Origin: a virus
Strand: one strand, 5' to 3'
Length of the DNA: 64,000 nt
IMG/VR virus record: IMGVR_UViG_3300047557_002769
Location: 99,235 to 163,234 of that record
Below, piece by piece: positions 42,823 through 50,960 of the stretch. The notes beneath the pieces were generated by a model, which searched no databases, was not told the DNA's origin, and saw only the letters and a program-made list of their open reading frames with translations. The translations under genes were made by a program, and so were the position numbers. The stretch's first letter is position 1, and each line of letters opens with the position of its first letter.

Positions 42823-43253
42823 TGCAGTTTATGGATCAATTCATTGCTGACATGAATGTAGAGAATATAATCAAAGGTTTTTGTCTTTTTAATTACCGGT
42901 TTAACTTTGTCAATATATTCTCTCATTTCTAAAACATTATAGCGGTAGATAGACTTCGTATCAACATCCACCCCATAAATTTGCTCAGCAGTCGTTGTAT
43001 ATATCCACCCAGGTTTATTTTTTCTAGTATGAACTTCTACAACCAAATAGCCCTTAAAATAATTTGATTTCACATCAACCGGAATACCGTCAATGATGCA
43101 ATCTATCTTTAGGTTAACTTGGCTGTGAAGGTCGCTTTTTTCCTCGTAAAGAATATTATTAGCTTGACAATATTCTTTTACAATTCGCTCACCAAGGTCG
43201 CCCTTGGCGCCATTAGCACCATAGCGACCTTCTGAATTTGCATACCAAACCAT
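42819..43253 (-). CDS. Putative PD-(D/E)XK nuclease, 144 aa
   Basis: GAKGDLGERIVKEYCQANNI (Glu-bearing helix), then KIDCIIDGIPVDVKSNYFKG, an Asp strand followed by a D-x-K, the classic PD-(D/E)XK core; VVEVHTRK follows. Target unknown. Directly beside dpdA, so a nuclease that attacks unmodified DNA (host) is an attractive idea, but a resolvase-like role is also possible. Confidence 0.6.
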   Translation of the reverse strand: MVWYANSEGRYGANGAKGDLGERIVKEYCQANNILYEEKSDLHSQVNLKIDCIIDGIPVDVKSNYFKGYLVVEVHTRKNKPGWIYTTTAEQIYGVDVDTKSIYRYNVLEMREYIDKVKPVIKKTKTFDYILYIHVSNELIHKLQ

Positions 43254-43260
43254 TTGTATC

Positions 43261-43938
43261 TCACTTTTTAATCAGTGACATAAACTCCGCACGACATTCA
43301 GGCTCGCTACGGAAGCATCCACCAAGCTTAGCTGTCATAGTATACGAAGAATGATCTTCAACGCCTCGACTCTTCACGCAGTAATGAACACCTTCAATAA
43401 CAACCGCTACATCTTCAGTACCAAGAATAAAGACCAGAGCATGGTAAACTTGCTCGGCGATACGTTCTTGCACCTGCGGACGACGTGCGAAGTATTCCAC
43501 AATACGATTAAGCTTAGATAAGCCAAGAACCTTATTCTTAGGAATATATGCTACGTGAGCCTTGCCGTCAATCGTTACGAAATGATGCTCGCAGTTAGAC
43601 ATCAGAGTAATGTCTTTTTCGATAACCATTTCATCGTACCCCATCTTATTATCGATAACGGTACACTTAGGAAAATTCTCAGGTTTCAGACCCCAGAAGA
43701 TTTCATTGACGTACATCTTAGCAACTCGCTTAGGAGTCTCTTCAAGAGAGTCATCCTTACGATCAAGACCAAGAAGATCCATAATCTCAGCAAAATGCTT
43801 TTCAATTTTCTTAATCTTAGTCTCGTCTTTTACCTCGAGAGCTTCAGTAATAGTAGGGGTAGCAACACCCTTGCTTTTCAGATACTCTTCTACTTTATAA
43901 CCCAGCTCGGCGTCAGTTTTACCCTTTTGCAGACTCAT
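43261..43938 (-). CDS. folE: GTP cyclohydrolase I (FolE)
   Basis: A 225-residue enzyme with MSNCEHHFVTIDGKAHVAYI (zinc Cys and His, GTP-binding His), KVLGLSKLNRIVEYFARRPQ and GVHYCVKSRGVED. It converts GTP to dihydroneopterin triphosphate, the first step of 7-deazaguanine synthesis. N-terminal 40 residues are charged and unique. Confidence 0.95.
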   Translation of the reverse strand: MSLQKGKTDAELGYKVEEYLKSKGVATPTITEALEVKDETKIKKIEKHFAEIMDLLGLDRKDDSLEETPKRVAKMYVNEIFWGLKPENFPKCTVIDNKMGYDEMVIEKDITLMSNCEHHFVTIDGKAHVAYIPKNKVLGLSKLNRIVEYFARRPQVQERIAEQVYHALVFILGTEDVAVVIEGVHYCVKSRGVEDHSSYTMTAKLGGCFRSEPECRAEFMSLIKK

Positions 43939-44128
43939 ACTTGCTCCTATTTTCCTTTACAAACTCTTCTTCCCCAACGAACGTCGGGCACTTAGACAAG
44001 AGGCTGTCAACCAGCCATTTAATCTCGTATAGTTTTTGCTTATTAGCAAAGCAATAAAATCCATCCATTCTAGGATCAGTTACTTTATAATAAGTATCGT
44101 ACATGAAATCTTTTGTTGAGATCATCAT
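43919..44128 (-). CDS. Hypothetical protein, 69 aa
   Basis: MMISTKDFMYDTYYKVTDPR then FANKQKLYEIKWLVDSLLSK; not recognised. ATG 44128 forms TAATG with queE. Overlaps folE by 20 bases. Confidence 0.58.
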   Translation of the reverse strand: MMISTKDFMYDTYYKVTDPRMDGFYCFANKQKLYEIKWLVDSLLSKCPTFVGEEEFVKENRSKYESAKG

Positions 44129-44973
44129 TAGGTTCCCCATTCATTCTTAAAAAGAGGTACTTGAAGTCGATCGCTATAACGCCAACCTTTCTTCATTGCA
44201 AGCTCAGCTACTCGACGGTTATTCAAAGAATAAACACTTTCAACACCACCGACTGGCATCAGATATACCGGACCACTAAAACCGGCTTTACGATACTCAT
44301 CTACTGCTTGTTCGGCTTCTTTTACATCTTCTTCAGATGCAACGACAAACTTAAGGTAAGTATAACCGTATTCATCATATTGAGCCACTACTTCCGGGCA
44401 GATAGCTTCTTCCCACTTCTCACCAGAGACAGAAAGCTTAGGACTTACACTAAACGTCAGAGAGAAGTAACCCTTAGTATGTACCCATTCGTCATGAAGG
44501 AACTCGGCAAAGTCTTTAGTTAAGAGTTGTGTACCATTTGTTTCAAAAGTAAGCTCTTTGAGAGGAAGCATCTTTGGGTGGCTTAGCAGATCAGGATAAG
44601 AGCGCTGCCAGCCTAGCAGAGGCTCACCACCAGTAATTACCAGATGTTCGTCTTCCCACCTCTGGTGAGGAAGTAGGTCCATAATCGTATCGGTAATAGC
44701 ATCAGTAGATAGAACAGGACTAAGATGCTTGAAACGAGGATCCCAAGAAGCGTAAGAGTCGCACCCAGAAGAAACGAGAGGAAGATCTTTATAACTGCTA
44801 AAGGAGCTTGCGTCAATTTTGTTACGCTCATTACTTAATTCTCCTTTAGGCATTCCAAAGCCTTCGCATTTAAAGTTACAACCGAATACGCGAAGGAAGA
44901 CACTAGGTACACCCATGTACCTACCTTCACCCTGAACTGAATAGAACAGCTCAGACACTTTCAATTTACTCAT
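44128..44973 (-). CDS. queE: 7-carboxy-7-deazaguanine synthase (QueE), expanded cluster loop
   Basis: A 281-residue radical SAM enzyme: YSVQGEGRYMGVPSVFLRVF (QueE signature), cluster Cys at 32 and 36 (GCNFKC) and, after a 34-residue insertion, Cys71 in GCDSYASW; VITGGEPLLGWQR, FETNGTQ, FSVSPKLS. It rearranges CPH4 to CDG. The wide gap between the second and third Cys differs from CxxxCxxC but such loops occur in some QueE proteins. Confidence 0.92.
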   Translation of the reverse strand: MSKLKVSELFYSVQGEGRYMGVPSVFLRVFGCNFKCEGFGMPKGELSNERNKIDASSFSSYKDLPLVSSGCDSYASWDPRFKHLSPVLSTDAITDTIMDLLPHQRWEDEHLVITGGEPLLGWQRSYPDLLSHPKMLPLKELTFETNGTQLLTKDFAEFLHDEWVHTKGYFSLTFSVSPKLSVSGEKWEEAICPEVVAQYDEYGYTYLKFVVASEEDVKEAEQAVDEYRKAGFSGPVYLMPVGGVESVYSLNNRRVAELAMKKGWRYSDRLQVPLFKNEWGT

Positions 44974-45140
44974 ACTAATTCCTCTGCAATACCAATGATT
45001 TCAGCGATGATTAAAAAGACTCCAGCCAGAATAATACTCTGTGGCCAAATAAGGGAAATACCAGCCGCGATTCTGAAGGCGCTCTTTACGAAGCTCAGAC
45101 GGGCATGCCAGGTCGGATCTGGCAATTGAAACTTAAGCAT
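44970..45140 (-). CDS. Small membrane protein, 56 aa
   Basis: ATG 45140 after AGGAG; MLKFQLPDPTWHARLSFVKS then FRIAAGISLIWPQSIILAGV and FLIIAEIIGIAEE, two membrane helices. First gene after the promoter 45202-45230 and coupled to queE by ATGA. Confidence 0.58.
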   Translation of the reverse strand: MLKFQLPDPTWHARLSFVKSAFRIAAGISLIWPQSIILAGVFLIIAEIIGIAEELV

Positions 45141-45201
45141 ATTAACTCCTAGTTATTGTACAGCTGGAAGGTCAGCTGCATAGTTTACGTGGAATGGCAC
45201 G

Positions 45202-45230
45202 ATTATATAATATATTTATTAATCAATCAA
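45202..45230 (-). promoter_or_regulatory. Sigma70-type promoter of the queE-folE-dpdA unit
   Basis: Minus strand TTGATT, 17 bases, TATAAT, with about 55 bases of leader. -35 overlaps the stop of the TylF-like gene. Confidence 0.75.
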
Positions 45231-45747
45231 CTACTTTATAAATTTTTCCGGTACTGCTTATAGAAAAATTATCATCGTAAAGATCAGTTACTGCGTTCCT
45301 TGCACCTAGGATATCTGGGGCGTCATCAAACCAAAAAATACCACCTTTAACCATTAGTGGTGTAAGATAATTCACGGTATCGATGATCGATTTGTATTGG
45401 TCACAGTCAACATGCACGAAAGCAATATCTTTCATAGGTACAGCACTGTCGGGAAAGATACCTTTAACTACCGTAGCATAAGGTATGTTACTTTTTACCT
45501 CTTCAAATGATGTGTCGTTAAAATCACCCACTGCGTGCTTATCGCCTTTTTCTTCATCTGTGTAAGGGATACCTTCAAAGGTATCATACAAAAATATAGC
45601 TCGACCTTGTACTTCAGCAACATTAGCAAGTCTAACGGCCGACCCTCCTTTGTATACCCCTACTTCTACAAAAGAACCAGGAGGAGCTGTTGACGCCATC
45701 CCTATCATGTCGTTTAATACTTCATCAATAATAACAGATACTGTCAT
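45223..45747 (-). CDS. TylF/macrocin-O-methyltransferase-like enzyme
   Basis: A 174-residue methyltransferase: GSFVEVGVYKGGSAVRLANV, FLYDTFEGIPYTD, FVHVDCDQYKSIIDTVNYLT, KGGIFWFDDAP. The family O-methylates sugars using a metal (VDxD motif). With the neighbouring dehydrogenase it suggests a phage-made modified sugar. Confidence 0.82.
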   Translation of the reverse strand: MTVSVIIDEVLNDMIGMASTAPPGSFVEVGVYKGGSAVRLANVAEVQGRAIFLYDTFEGIPYTDEEKGDKHAVGDFNDTSFEEVKSNIPYATVVKGIFPDSAVPMKDIAFVHVDCDQYKSIIDTVNYLTPLMVKGGIFWFDDAPDILGARNAVTDLYDDNFSISSTGKIYKVVD

Positions 45748-46496
45748 TCTCTACCTAGCTTCTTGTTAATATCGAGTAAATTTCTGAAGAACCCGTGTGT
45801 TTCGACAGACGCCATACATTCTAGATCTTTAGGTAGACAATGCCCTTTAAAACCCTTTAATCCATCATCAGGGCTAGGTACAACGGAATATTGAATACCT
45901 ACTCTTTCGTCAGCACCGATTCCTCTGCGTACAAGATCATAATTAGCATTGTACTTCTCGCATAGCTCATTGATCATATTATAAAAGATAACTTTTGTAG
46001 CTAGACCAGAATTCTGACCTAGTTTAACAATAGCTGCTTCTTCCCAGCTCATTAAAAGATACTTACTTCGATCTTTGCAGTAGCCTGTCTGTACAAGAAT
46101 ATCCATTAATTTAACAGTATCAGCTAATAAACCACCAAGAACAACTACCCATGGGTTGTCCAGTTTGAGGTCATCAGTCTGCCTCATAAACTCGGGGAAC
46201 ATTACAATTCGCAGTGATGTGTCAGCTAACCCCATAATATAATTAGGATTAATAGTGCATCTTATCGCTACAATACCTTTAAACTTATTGTCGATTAAAT
46301 TACTAACAACACTAGTAAGATCCTTATGATCGTCCGGGCCTGCTCTTAAGGTATCAACACAGACGATAGCTAGATCGTAAGGAGCAAAGTCATTAATGAC
46401 ATGCCCTTTATAAGGGTCGTGATAGTCAACCGGTACGTTAAATGTTTGACCTGTTGCCTCTCCTACTTTACCTTTACCAATAATAACAATTTTCAT
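45744..46496 (-). CDS. UDP-glucose/GDP-mannose dehydrogenase-like
   Basis: A 250-residue protein: NAD site IIGKGKVGEATG, VMFPEFMRQ, central helix KLGQNSGLATKVIFYNMINE, and GFKGHCLPKDLECM with the catalytic Cys of the family. Bacterial homologues are about 400 aa; the third (C-terminal) domain is missing, so it may make a dehydrogenase with altered specificity or act as a dimeric minimal form. Confidence 0.75.
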   Translation of the reverse strand: MKIVIIGKGKVGEATGQTFNVPVDYHDPYKGHVINDFAPYDLAIVCVDTLRAGPDDHKDLTSVVSNLIDNKFKGIVAIRCTINPNYIMGLADTSLRIVMFPEFMRQTDDLKLDNPWVVVLGGLLADTVKLMDILVQTGYCKDRSKYLLMSWEEAAIVKLGQNSGLATKVIFYNMINELCEKYNANYDLVRRGIGADERVGIQYSVVPSPDDGLKGFKGHCLPKDLECMASVETHGFFRNLLDINKKLGRE

Positions 46497-47059
46497 TCTT
46501 GATCCTCAGGAAGAACTTCGGTAGCTTTTTTCTTCTTAGTCTTAATATTTTTTCTTTCGGGTTCAATCATATCAGAATGTCTACGAGCTGTTTCTAAGAG
46601 CTGGTTAACAAATTCCTCATTACCGTCCGAATGAGCTATTAGCTGATCAATATCGATATTCTCTAACAGCTTATACTTAGTAGCTTGTTGTTTCTTTTCT
46701 TTTTGAATTCGACGAACAAATGCAAAGAATGTAATCTGAGTGTAGTATGCGAAAGGATTAGTGCCTCTCTCCGGGTCAAATTTCTCAACAGCTGTCAGAC
46801 AGTTCTCAATACCATCTGAAATCATATCGTCTTTAAACGTGTAGTTAATAAAGTTAGCCTTGTATGATAGGTGTGTAGCAATCTTTAAGAAGCATTCGCC
46901 AATATACTCACTTACCTTCGGCTTTTCAAGACCATTTTCTTTTGCATGATCAACAGACCTTCTATATTCTACAAGCGCTTCGTAGAATTTTTTATTATCA
47001 ACATAATGTGTTGTTTTAGGTGGTTCAATGATAGGTTGTTCTAACTGGCTTGTGCTCAT
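46493..47059 (-). CDS. 55: Late sigma factor gp55
   Basis: A 188-residue protein with a reduced sigma region 2: HLSYKANFINYTFKDDMISD, GIENCLTAVEKFDPERGTNP and FAYYTQITFFAFVRRIQKEK, typical of T4-type gp55. It directs host RNA polymerase to TATAAATA promoters, which are present in this window, together with sliding clamp and gp33-like coactivator not seen here. Confidence 0.93.
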   Translation of the reverse strand: MSTSQLEQPIIEPPKTTHYVDNKKFYEALVEYRRSVDHAKENGLEKPKVSEYIGECFLKIATHLSYKANFINYTFKDDMISDGIENCLTAVEKFDPERGTNPFAYYTQITFFAFVRRIQKEKKQQATKYKLLENIDIDQLIAHSDGNEEFVNQLLETARRHSDMIEPERKNIKTKKKKATEVLPEDQE

Positions 47060-47432
47060 GATCTTCGTCTTCTTCCATTAACTCGTCTTGTTCATCTTCT
47101 TGCATTCCGTCAAAATATTCTGGTATAATATTATCTAATGTGGTTTCATTTTGTATTTCATCGATATAGTTTCTATATTGTGTTTCGGTTTGCTCAGTAA
47201 TATCAGCAGTAACTAGAATATTTCTTGTAGAAAGCTCAAAAGCAGTACCTTTAGCTAACTTAAGCCAAGTCTGCATAATGAACGTTTCCATAATTATCTG
47301 ACCTACTGGTGTGCGTACAGAATAAACTAAAACAGGGTTAACAATCTTAACCGTGTCTTGATTTACTGTTTCACTTTCTACTGTACCCACGATCATTTCA
47401 CCATTGATTAGTTTGAATAACTTACAGTACAT
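47025..47432 (-). CDS. Conserved T4-like hypothetical protein, 135 aa
   Basis: LFKLINGEMIVGTVESETVN, then IVNPVLVYSVRTPVGQIIME: an LSm-like beta barrel followed by a very acidic tail (GMQEDEQDELMEEDEDHEHK). Occurs next to gp55 or UvsW in T4-like phages as hypothetical. Overlaps gp55 by 35 bases. Confidence 0.65.
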   Translation of the reverse strand: MYCKLFKLINGEMIVGTVESETVNQDTVKIVNPVLVYSVRTPVGQIIMETFIMQTWLKLAKGTAFELSTRNILVTADITEQTETQYRNYIDEIQNETTLDNIIPEYFDGMQEDEQDELMEEDEDHEHKPVRTTYH

Positions 47433-48910
47433 CAGATCTTAACTTTTGCGAGTTGATAATCGAAATGCTCGTCATTATAAATTTTTACTCTTTCGATCAT
47501 ATGCAATAGTGTATAGTTTTTTCTTGTCTTCCATGTCATATCGTCACCTATGTCGTATAGATTACAGTGAGTCTTTTCATCGCCTTTGCGTAGACCGCGA
47601 CCGATAGATTGTAGGTTGCGAATTCTAGACTTGGTAGGTGATGCAAATATAATATTATGTAAGTTTCTAATATTTATCCCTGTGGAAAACGTGCCGTAGG
47701 AAGCAACAATAATAGCGTCTGTTTCTTTCTCAGTAATTTTGCGAATATTTTCTCTTTGTTCAGTATCTGTACCACCATATACAAAGAATACTTGTCTATC
47801 TGGTACTTTATTTTTTATCATGTCAAATAGAATCTGACCATGCTTTTCTACGTACTGAAATAAAACTAGTGAGTTGCCTTTTTGTGCAATAGCTAGATTA
47901 CGAATGAATTTATTTCTAGGCTCATACCCACAAAGAAAATCCATCTCATCTGGGTATTTAAAATCTTTATTAGCTTTCTTAATCTCATCAGGATATTCTA
48001 ACACAACCGCATATATTTTTAGATCTGCGAGCTGGTTACTATCCATTAGCTGTCTGGTCGTTGTAACCTTATAGACTGATCCGAATAGACCCTCTAATAC
48101 TAGTTTATGTGTTTTAGTACCGTCAAGTGTACCTGTTGTACCGATACGATAGGGTGTACTAGACATCTTGTGCATGATGCTAGTTAACGACTTTGCTTTA
48201 AAGGTATGAGCCTCGTCACCGTAAACTACTTGATAGTTTTCGAAAAACTTTTTAGGTAAATCGTAAACAGACTGCCAGGTAGTGATTACGATAGGTAAAA
48301 GATTTTCTTTAGAATGTCCTGCGTATATTCTCGAGCAATTATAAGAAGCCTTCCAGCCGTTATTCTGACTATAAGATTGAAAGTCAGAGTACATTTGCTC
48401 CACTAGAGATGTTGTCGGTACGAGAATGATCTGCCTGCGATCAAACTTTTCATTCCATCTAAGCAAGCAATAAATGATTAGAGACTTACCTGAACCGGTA
48501 GGTGAAAGGAGAAGACGTCTACCATCAGTAATAGCACGGTAGACAGCATCAAGCTGATAGTCGCGAATCTTCTCACCACCAGGCAGCGAAAGATCAAGAC
48601 CATCAACAAACTCCTTCACGTCTTCTAGTGTTACTGTATCAGCTTGTCTATTAAACTTTTCGTAATCAATAGTGTAGTTGTTAACTTCAGCAAAATGTTC
48701 GAGGTAGCTCAATAGACCGATGTATAGCTCTTTTGTAAGAATAGAAAAAAGTCTAATTTTTCCATCCCACATCTTACTGCGATATAGTGGATGGAATTTA
48801 GCACCGGGTGCATCAAAGCAAAAATGATCTGACAGTTCTTGTGCAATAGAAGGATCGCACTGAACTATCATATGAACTTCGTTCTTTTTTCTAATCGATA
48901 TATCTGCCAT
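47432..48910 (-). CDS. uvsW: UvsW-type recombination helicase
   Basis: A 492-residue SF2 helicase: LLLSPTGSGKSLIIY (Walker A), VVYGDEAHTFKAKSL (DEAH), GTTGTLDGTKTH (motif III), IVASYGTFSTGINIRNLHNI and SIGRGLRKGD (motifs V/VI). UvsW unwinds R-loops and drives branch migration at the end of origin replication. Confidence 0.93.
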   Translation of the reverse strand: MADISIRKKNEVHMIVQCDPSIAQELSDHFCFDAPGAKFHPLYRSKMWDGKIRLFSILTKELYIGLLSYLEHFAEVNNYTIDYEKFNRQADTVTLEDVKEFVDGLDLSLPGGEKIRDYQLDAVYRAITDGRRLLLSPTGSGKSLIIYCLLRWNEKFDRRQIILVPTTSLVEQMYSDFQSYSQNNGWKASYNCSRIYAGHSKENLLPIVITTWQSVYDLPKKFFENYQVVYGDEAHTFKAKSLTSIMHKMSSTPYRIGTTGTLDGTKTHKLVLEGLFGSVYKVTTTRQLMDSNQLADLKIYAVVLEYPDEIKKANKDFKYPDEMDFLCGYEPRNKFIRNLAIAQKGNSLVLFQYVEKHGQILFDMIKNKVPDRQVFFVYGGTDTEQRENIRKITEKETDAIIVASYGTFSTGINIRNLHNIIFASPTKSRIRNLQSIGRGLRKGDEKTHCNLYDIGDDMTWKTRKNYTLLHMIERVKIYNDEHFDYQLAKVKI

Positions 48911-49350
48911 TACATCATACCGTTTGTAAACTTATGCCATTCTACCGCGGTTTTGATATCCCAGGTTCGGGAATTGATAGAACGAATAATTTGTTCGAGA
49001 GTATAGATAACTGTTTTGAAGTATTCCATCTTATCCTGCAGCTCGATTAAATCTTTATCGCACTGAAGGAACTCATCCATTTCGTTCTTCAAAGGTTTAT
49101 TACCTTGGAACTGCTCCCACTCCATTACAGCTAACTCTTCACGTGTCATCTCACCTCTATAATACCGGTACTTTAGACGCCTGGTATTATAGTAGTCTGA
49201 TTCAGCTTTACGTAGCTGTAAGCGAGCTTTAGAGATAAGGGTAATATACTTAGCGTGAAGTGTAGGTACTTTAGTAGACTCGCGACCGAGGTTAGTTTCA
49301 TCGATACGTGAGTCTTCTTCCCACATCTCTTGAATTTCAGTGAGTTTCAT
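48910..49350 (-). CDS. uvsY: Recombination mediator UvsY
   Basis: A 146-residue helical protein with MKLTEIQEMWEEDSRIDETN start, IDxxxL motif and DYYNTRRLKYRYYRGEMTR, corresponding to UvsY, which loads UvsX on gp32-coated ssDNA. Adjacent to uvsW as in T4-like genomes. Confidence 0.85.
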   Translation of the reverse strand: MKLTEIQEMWEEDSRIDETNLGRESTKVPTLHAKYITLISKARLQLRKAESDYYNTRRLKYRYYRGEMTREELAVMEWEQFQGNKPLKNEMDEFLQCDKDLIELQDKMEYFKTVIYTLEQIIRSINSRTWDIKTAVEWHKFTNGMM

Positions 49351-49366
49351 TATATAAAAGGTTCAA

Positions 49367-50251
49367 TTAGCTAACGTCGTCAGGTAGGTCAAGTGTAACG
49401 ACGTCCTTCTTCACCACCGGTTGTTCTTGCACAGGCGGTCCCCATTGAATGATAGCTTGAGGGTTACCCTGGAAGCAGAAATGACCGTAATGATTAAGAG
49501 AGATAGAGGGATCAAGCCAGATATCTCCACCGATATCTTGCCAGCGACGGCAGAAGGTATAATCCTCAGACAGATAGCGCTTATCAATCGGATCAATCAT
49601 AGTATCAAACAGAGCGTAGAAATTATCTGTTAGATGTTCATTATTAATCATAACATCGTTATTGTACTTAAGCTCAGGGTAAGCTTTAAGCAACTTCAGA
49701 ATAGCATCGCGCTTAATCATCATAAAGCCGGTACCAGCATCGTGCAGTTTTACAAGACCGTTTTCTACAGCAATAGTCTTATCGTCTCTATTCAAGAATT
49801 TAAAGTTAATCGCATAGTCTGAACCGAATGCAGCAATTTCTTTATCTGAATGCTGCTTGTTTCGACTACCTTCTTGCTGCATATTCTCTTTGATACGCTG
49901 CCATGCGACGCCCTTTTTAGGATATGCCCCAACAATAACGTCTTTATTGTGGACGTAAAGTTTTAGAATATCTTCTACCTGAAACTCAATATCTGCATCA
50001 ATGAACAGCAGATGAGTAAAATCAGAAGAAAGGAAATAAGCTAGAAGAACGTTACGCGCTCTCGTAACTAGAGACTCGTTTGCAATCGTACCGAATGCAA
50101 GAGGAATGTTATGCTGATTAAAAAAGGTCATAGTCTTAATGACTGACCTAAAATAAGGCTCCATCAACTGACCACCGTAGCAAGGCGTAGCGATGAAGAA
50201 CTTATTCTTACGCATATCGTCAAGATTCAATTCAATTCGTCTTTGGTTCAT
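49367..50251 (-). CDS. Glycosyltransferase, GT-A fold
   Basis: A 294-residue glycosyltransferase-like protein: NKFFIATPCYGGQLMEPYF, HLLFIDADIEFQVEDIL (DxD), YPKKGVAW, DAGTGFMMIKRDAI and YLSEDYTFCRRWQDIGGDIW. Similar GT-A enzymes occur near structural genes of T4-like phages; the acceptor (DNA base, virion protein) is unknown. The neighbouring NDP-sugar genes could supply donor. Confidence 0.75.
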   Translation of the reverse strand: MNQRRIELNLDDMRKNKFFIATPCYGGQLMEPYFRSVIKTMTFFNQHNIPLAFGTIANESLVTRARNVLLAYFLSSDFTHLLFIDADIEFQVEDILKLYVHNKDVIVGAYPKKGVAWQRIKENMQQEGSRNKQHSDKEIAAFGSDYAINFKFLNRDDKTIAVENGLVKLHDAGTGFMMIKRDAILKLLKAYPELKYNNDVMINNEHLTDNFYALFDTMIDPIDKRYLSEDYTFCRRWQDIGGDIWLDPSISLNHYGHFCFQGNPQAIIQWGPPVQEQPVVKKDVVTLDLPDDVS

Positions 50252-50278
50252 ACCGACTCCGTTAAAAATGAAATTATA

Positions 50279-50875
50279 TTATAACTGCTCTATTTCAAAA
50301 GATCTATACTTGAATGTAGCAGAAGAGGTTAAATAGTCAATGGTTTCAACCGTAACATCGTATGCAATTGGTTCTAATGCAATTGGGAATACGTCCTTAT
50401 AGGTGATTGATAAAGAAGGAATATTAGAAGAGTTAAGAATGATTAGCTTAGCATCCGACGAAGGAGGCAGGCTTAATGAATTTGTCTTTTTAATAAAAGG
50501 AAACCTACCCAAACGATCTCCTGCCAGTCTGGTATACTGCTGATAATTTTCCTGGTATCCTAGTGCCATCATCCAGTCAAAAATTTCGATGTAGTTAGCC
50601 ATATCTTCATCGATTATAAACTGAACTGTAAGATCACTAAATGCTATTTTATCCCCGATTACCGGAATGTCAATACCACCAGGGGTAGGCTGCATTACGA
50701 AGCCAAAAGAAACACCCGGAATATTAGCAACCTGGCAGGTATAAGATACGGCAGGAAGCTCTTGGAATATTAATCTGAAACCGTTAGGCTTTAAAAAATT
50801 TCTTACTGCACCGTCATTAATCTTAGCGATATCACTTAGTATGGTAGCATCTGAAGGTACACTTATATTTGACAT
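50279..50875 (-). CDS. gp19/gp54-like tube or baseplate-junction protein, 198 aa
   Basis: FRLIFQELPAVSYTCQVANI, IGDKIAFSDLTVQFIIDEDM and MMALGYQENYQQYTRL match the beta-sandwich of tail-tube-type proteins. It is smaller than gp54 and clearly different from the main tube gp19 at 56887, so it is probably a tube initiator or a baseplate/tail completion homologue. Late promoter TATAAATA 21 bases before its start region. Confidence 0.65.
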   Translation of the reverse strand: MSNISVPSDATILSDIAKINDGAVRNFLKPNGFRLIFQELPAVSYTCQVANIPGVSFGFVMQPTPGGIDIPVIGDKIAFSDLTVQFIIDEDMANYIEIFDWMMALGYQENYQQYTRLAGDRLGRFPFIKKTNSLSLPPSSDAKLIILNSSNIPSLSITYKDVFPIALEPIAYDVTVETIDYLTSSATFKYRSFEIEQL

Positions 50876-50895
50876 AGATAAATCTCCTTATCAGA

Positions 50896-50903
50896 TATTT
50901 ATA
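50896..50903 (-). promoter_or_regulatory. Late promoter TATAAATA
   Basis: Exact T4 late consensus upstream of the tube-like gene, placed between its start and the gp23 terminator. Confidence 0.85.
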
Positions 50904-50904
50904 A

Positions 50905-50933
50905 CAAAAAAAGAGGGAGCCGAAGCTCCCTCT
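50905..50933 (-). terminator. Strong terminator after gp23
   Basis: Minus strand AGAGGGAGC, UUCG tetraloop, GCTCCCTCT, TTTTTT. Ends the capsid transcript; the next late promoter overlaps its T-run. Confidence 0.95.
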
Positions 50934-50960
50934 CAAACCCGATCTGTGTCGGTTTTTTAA

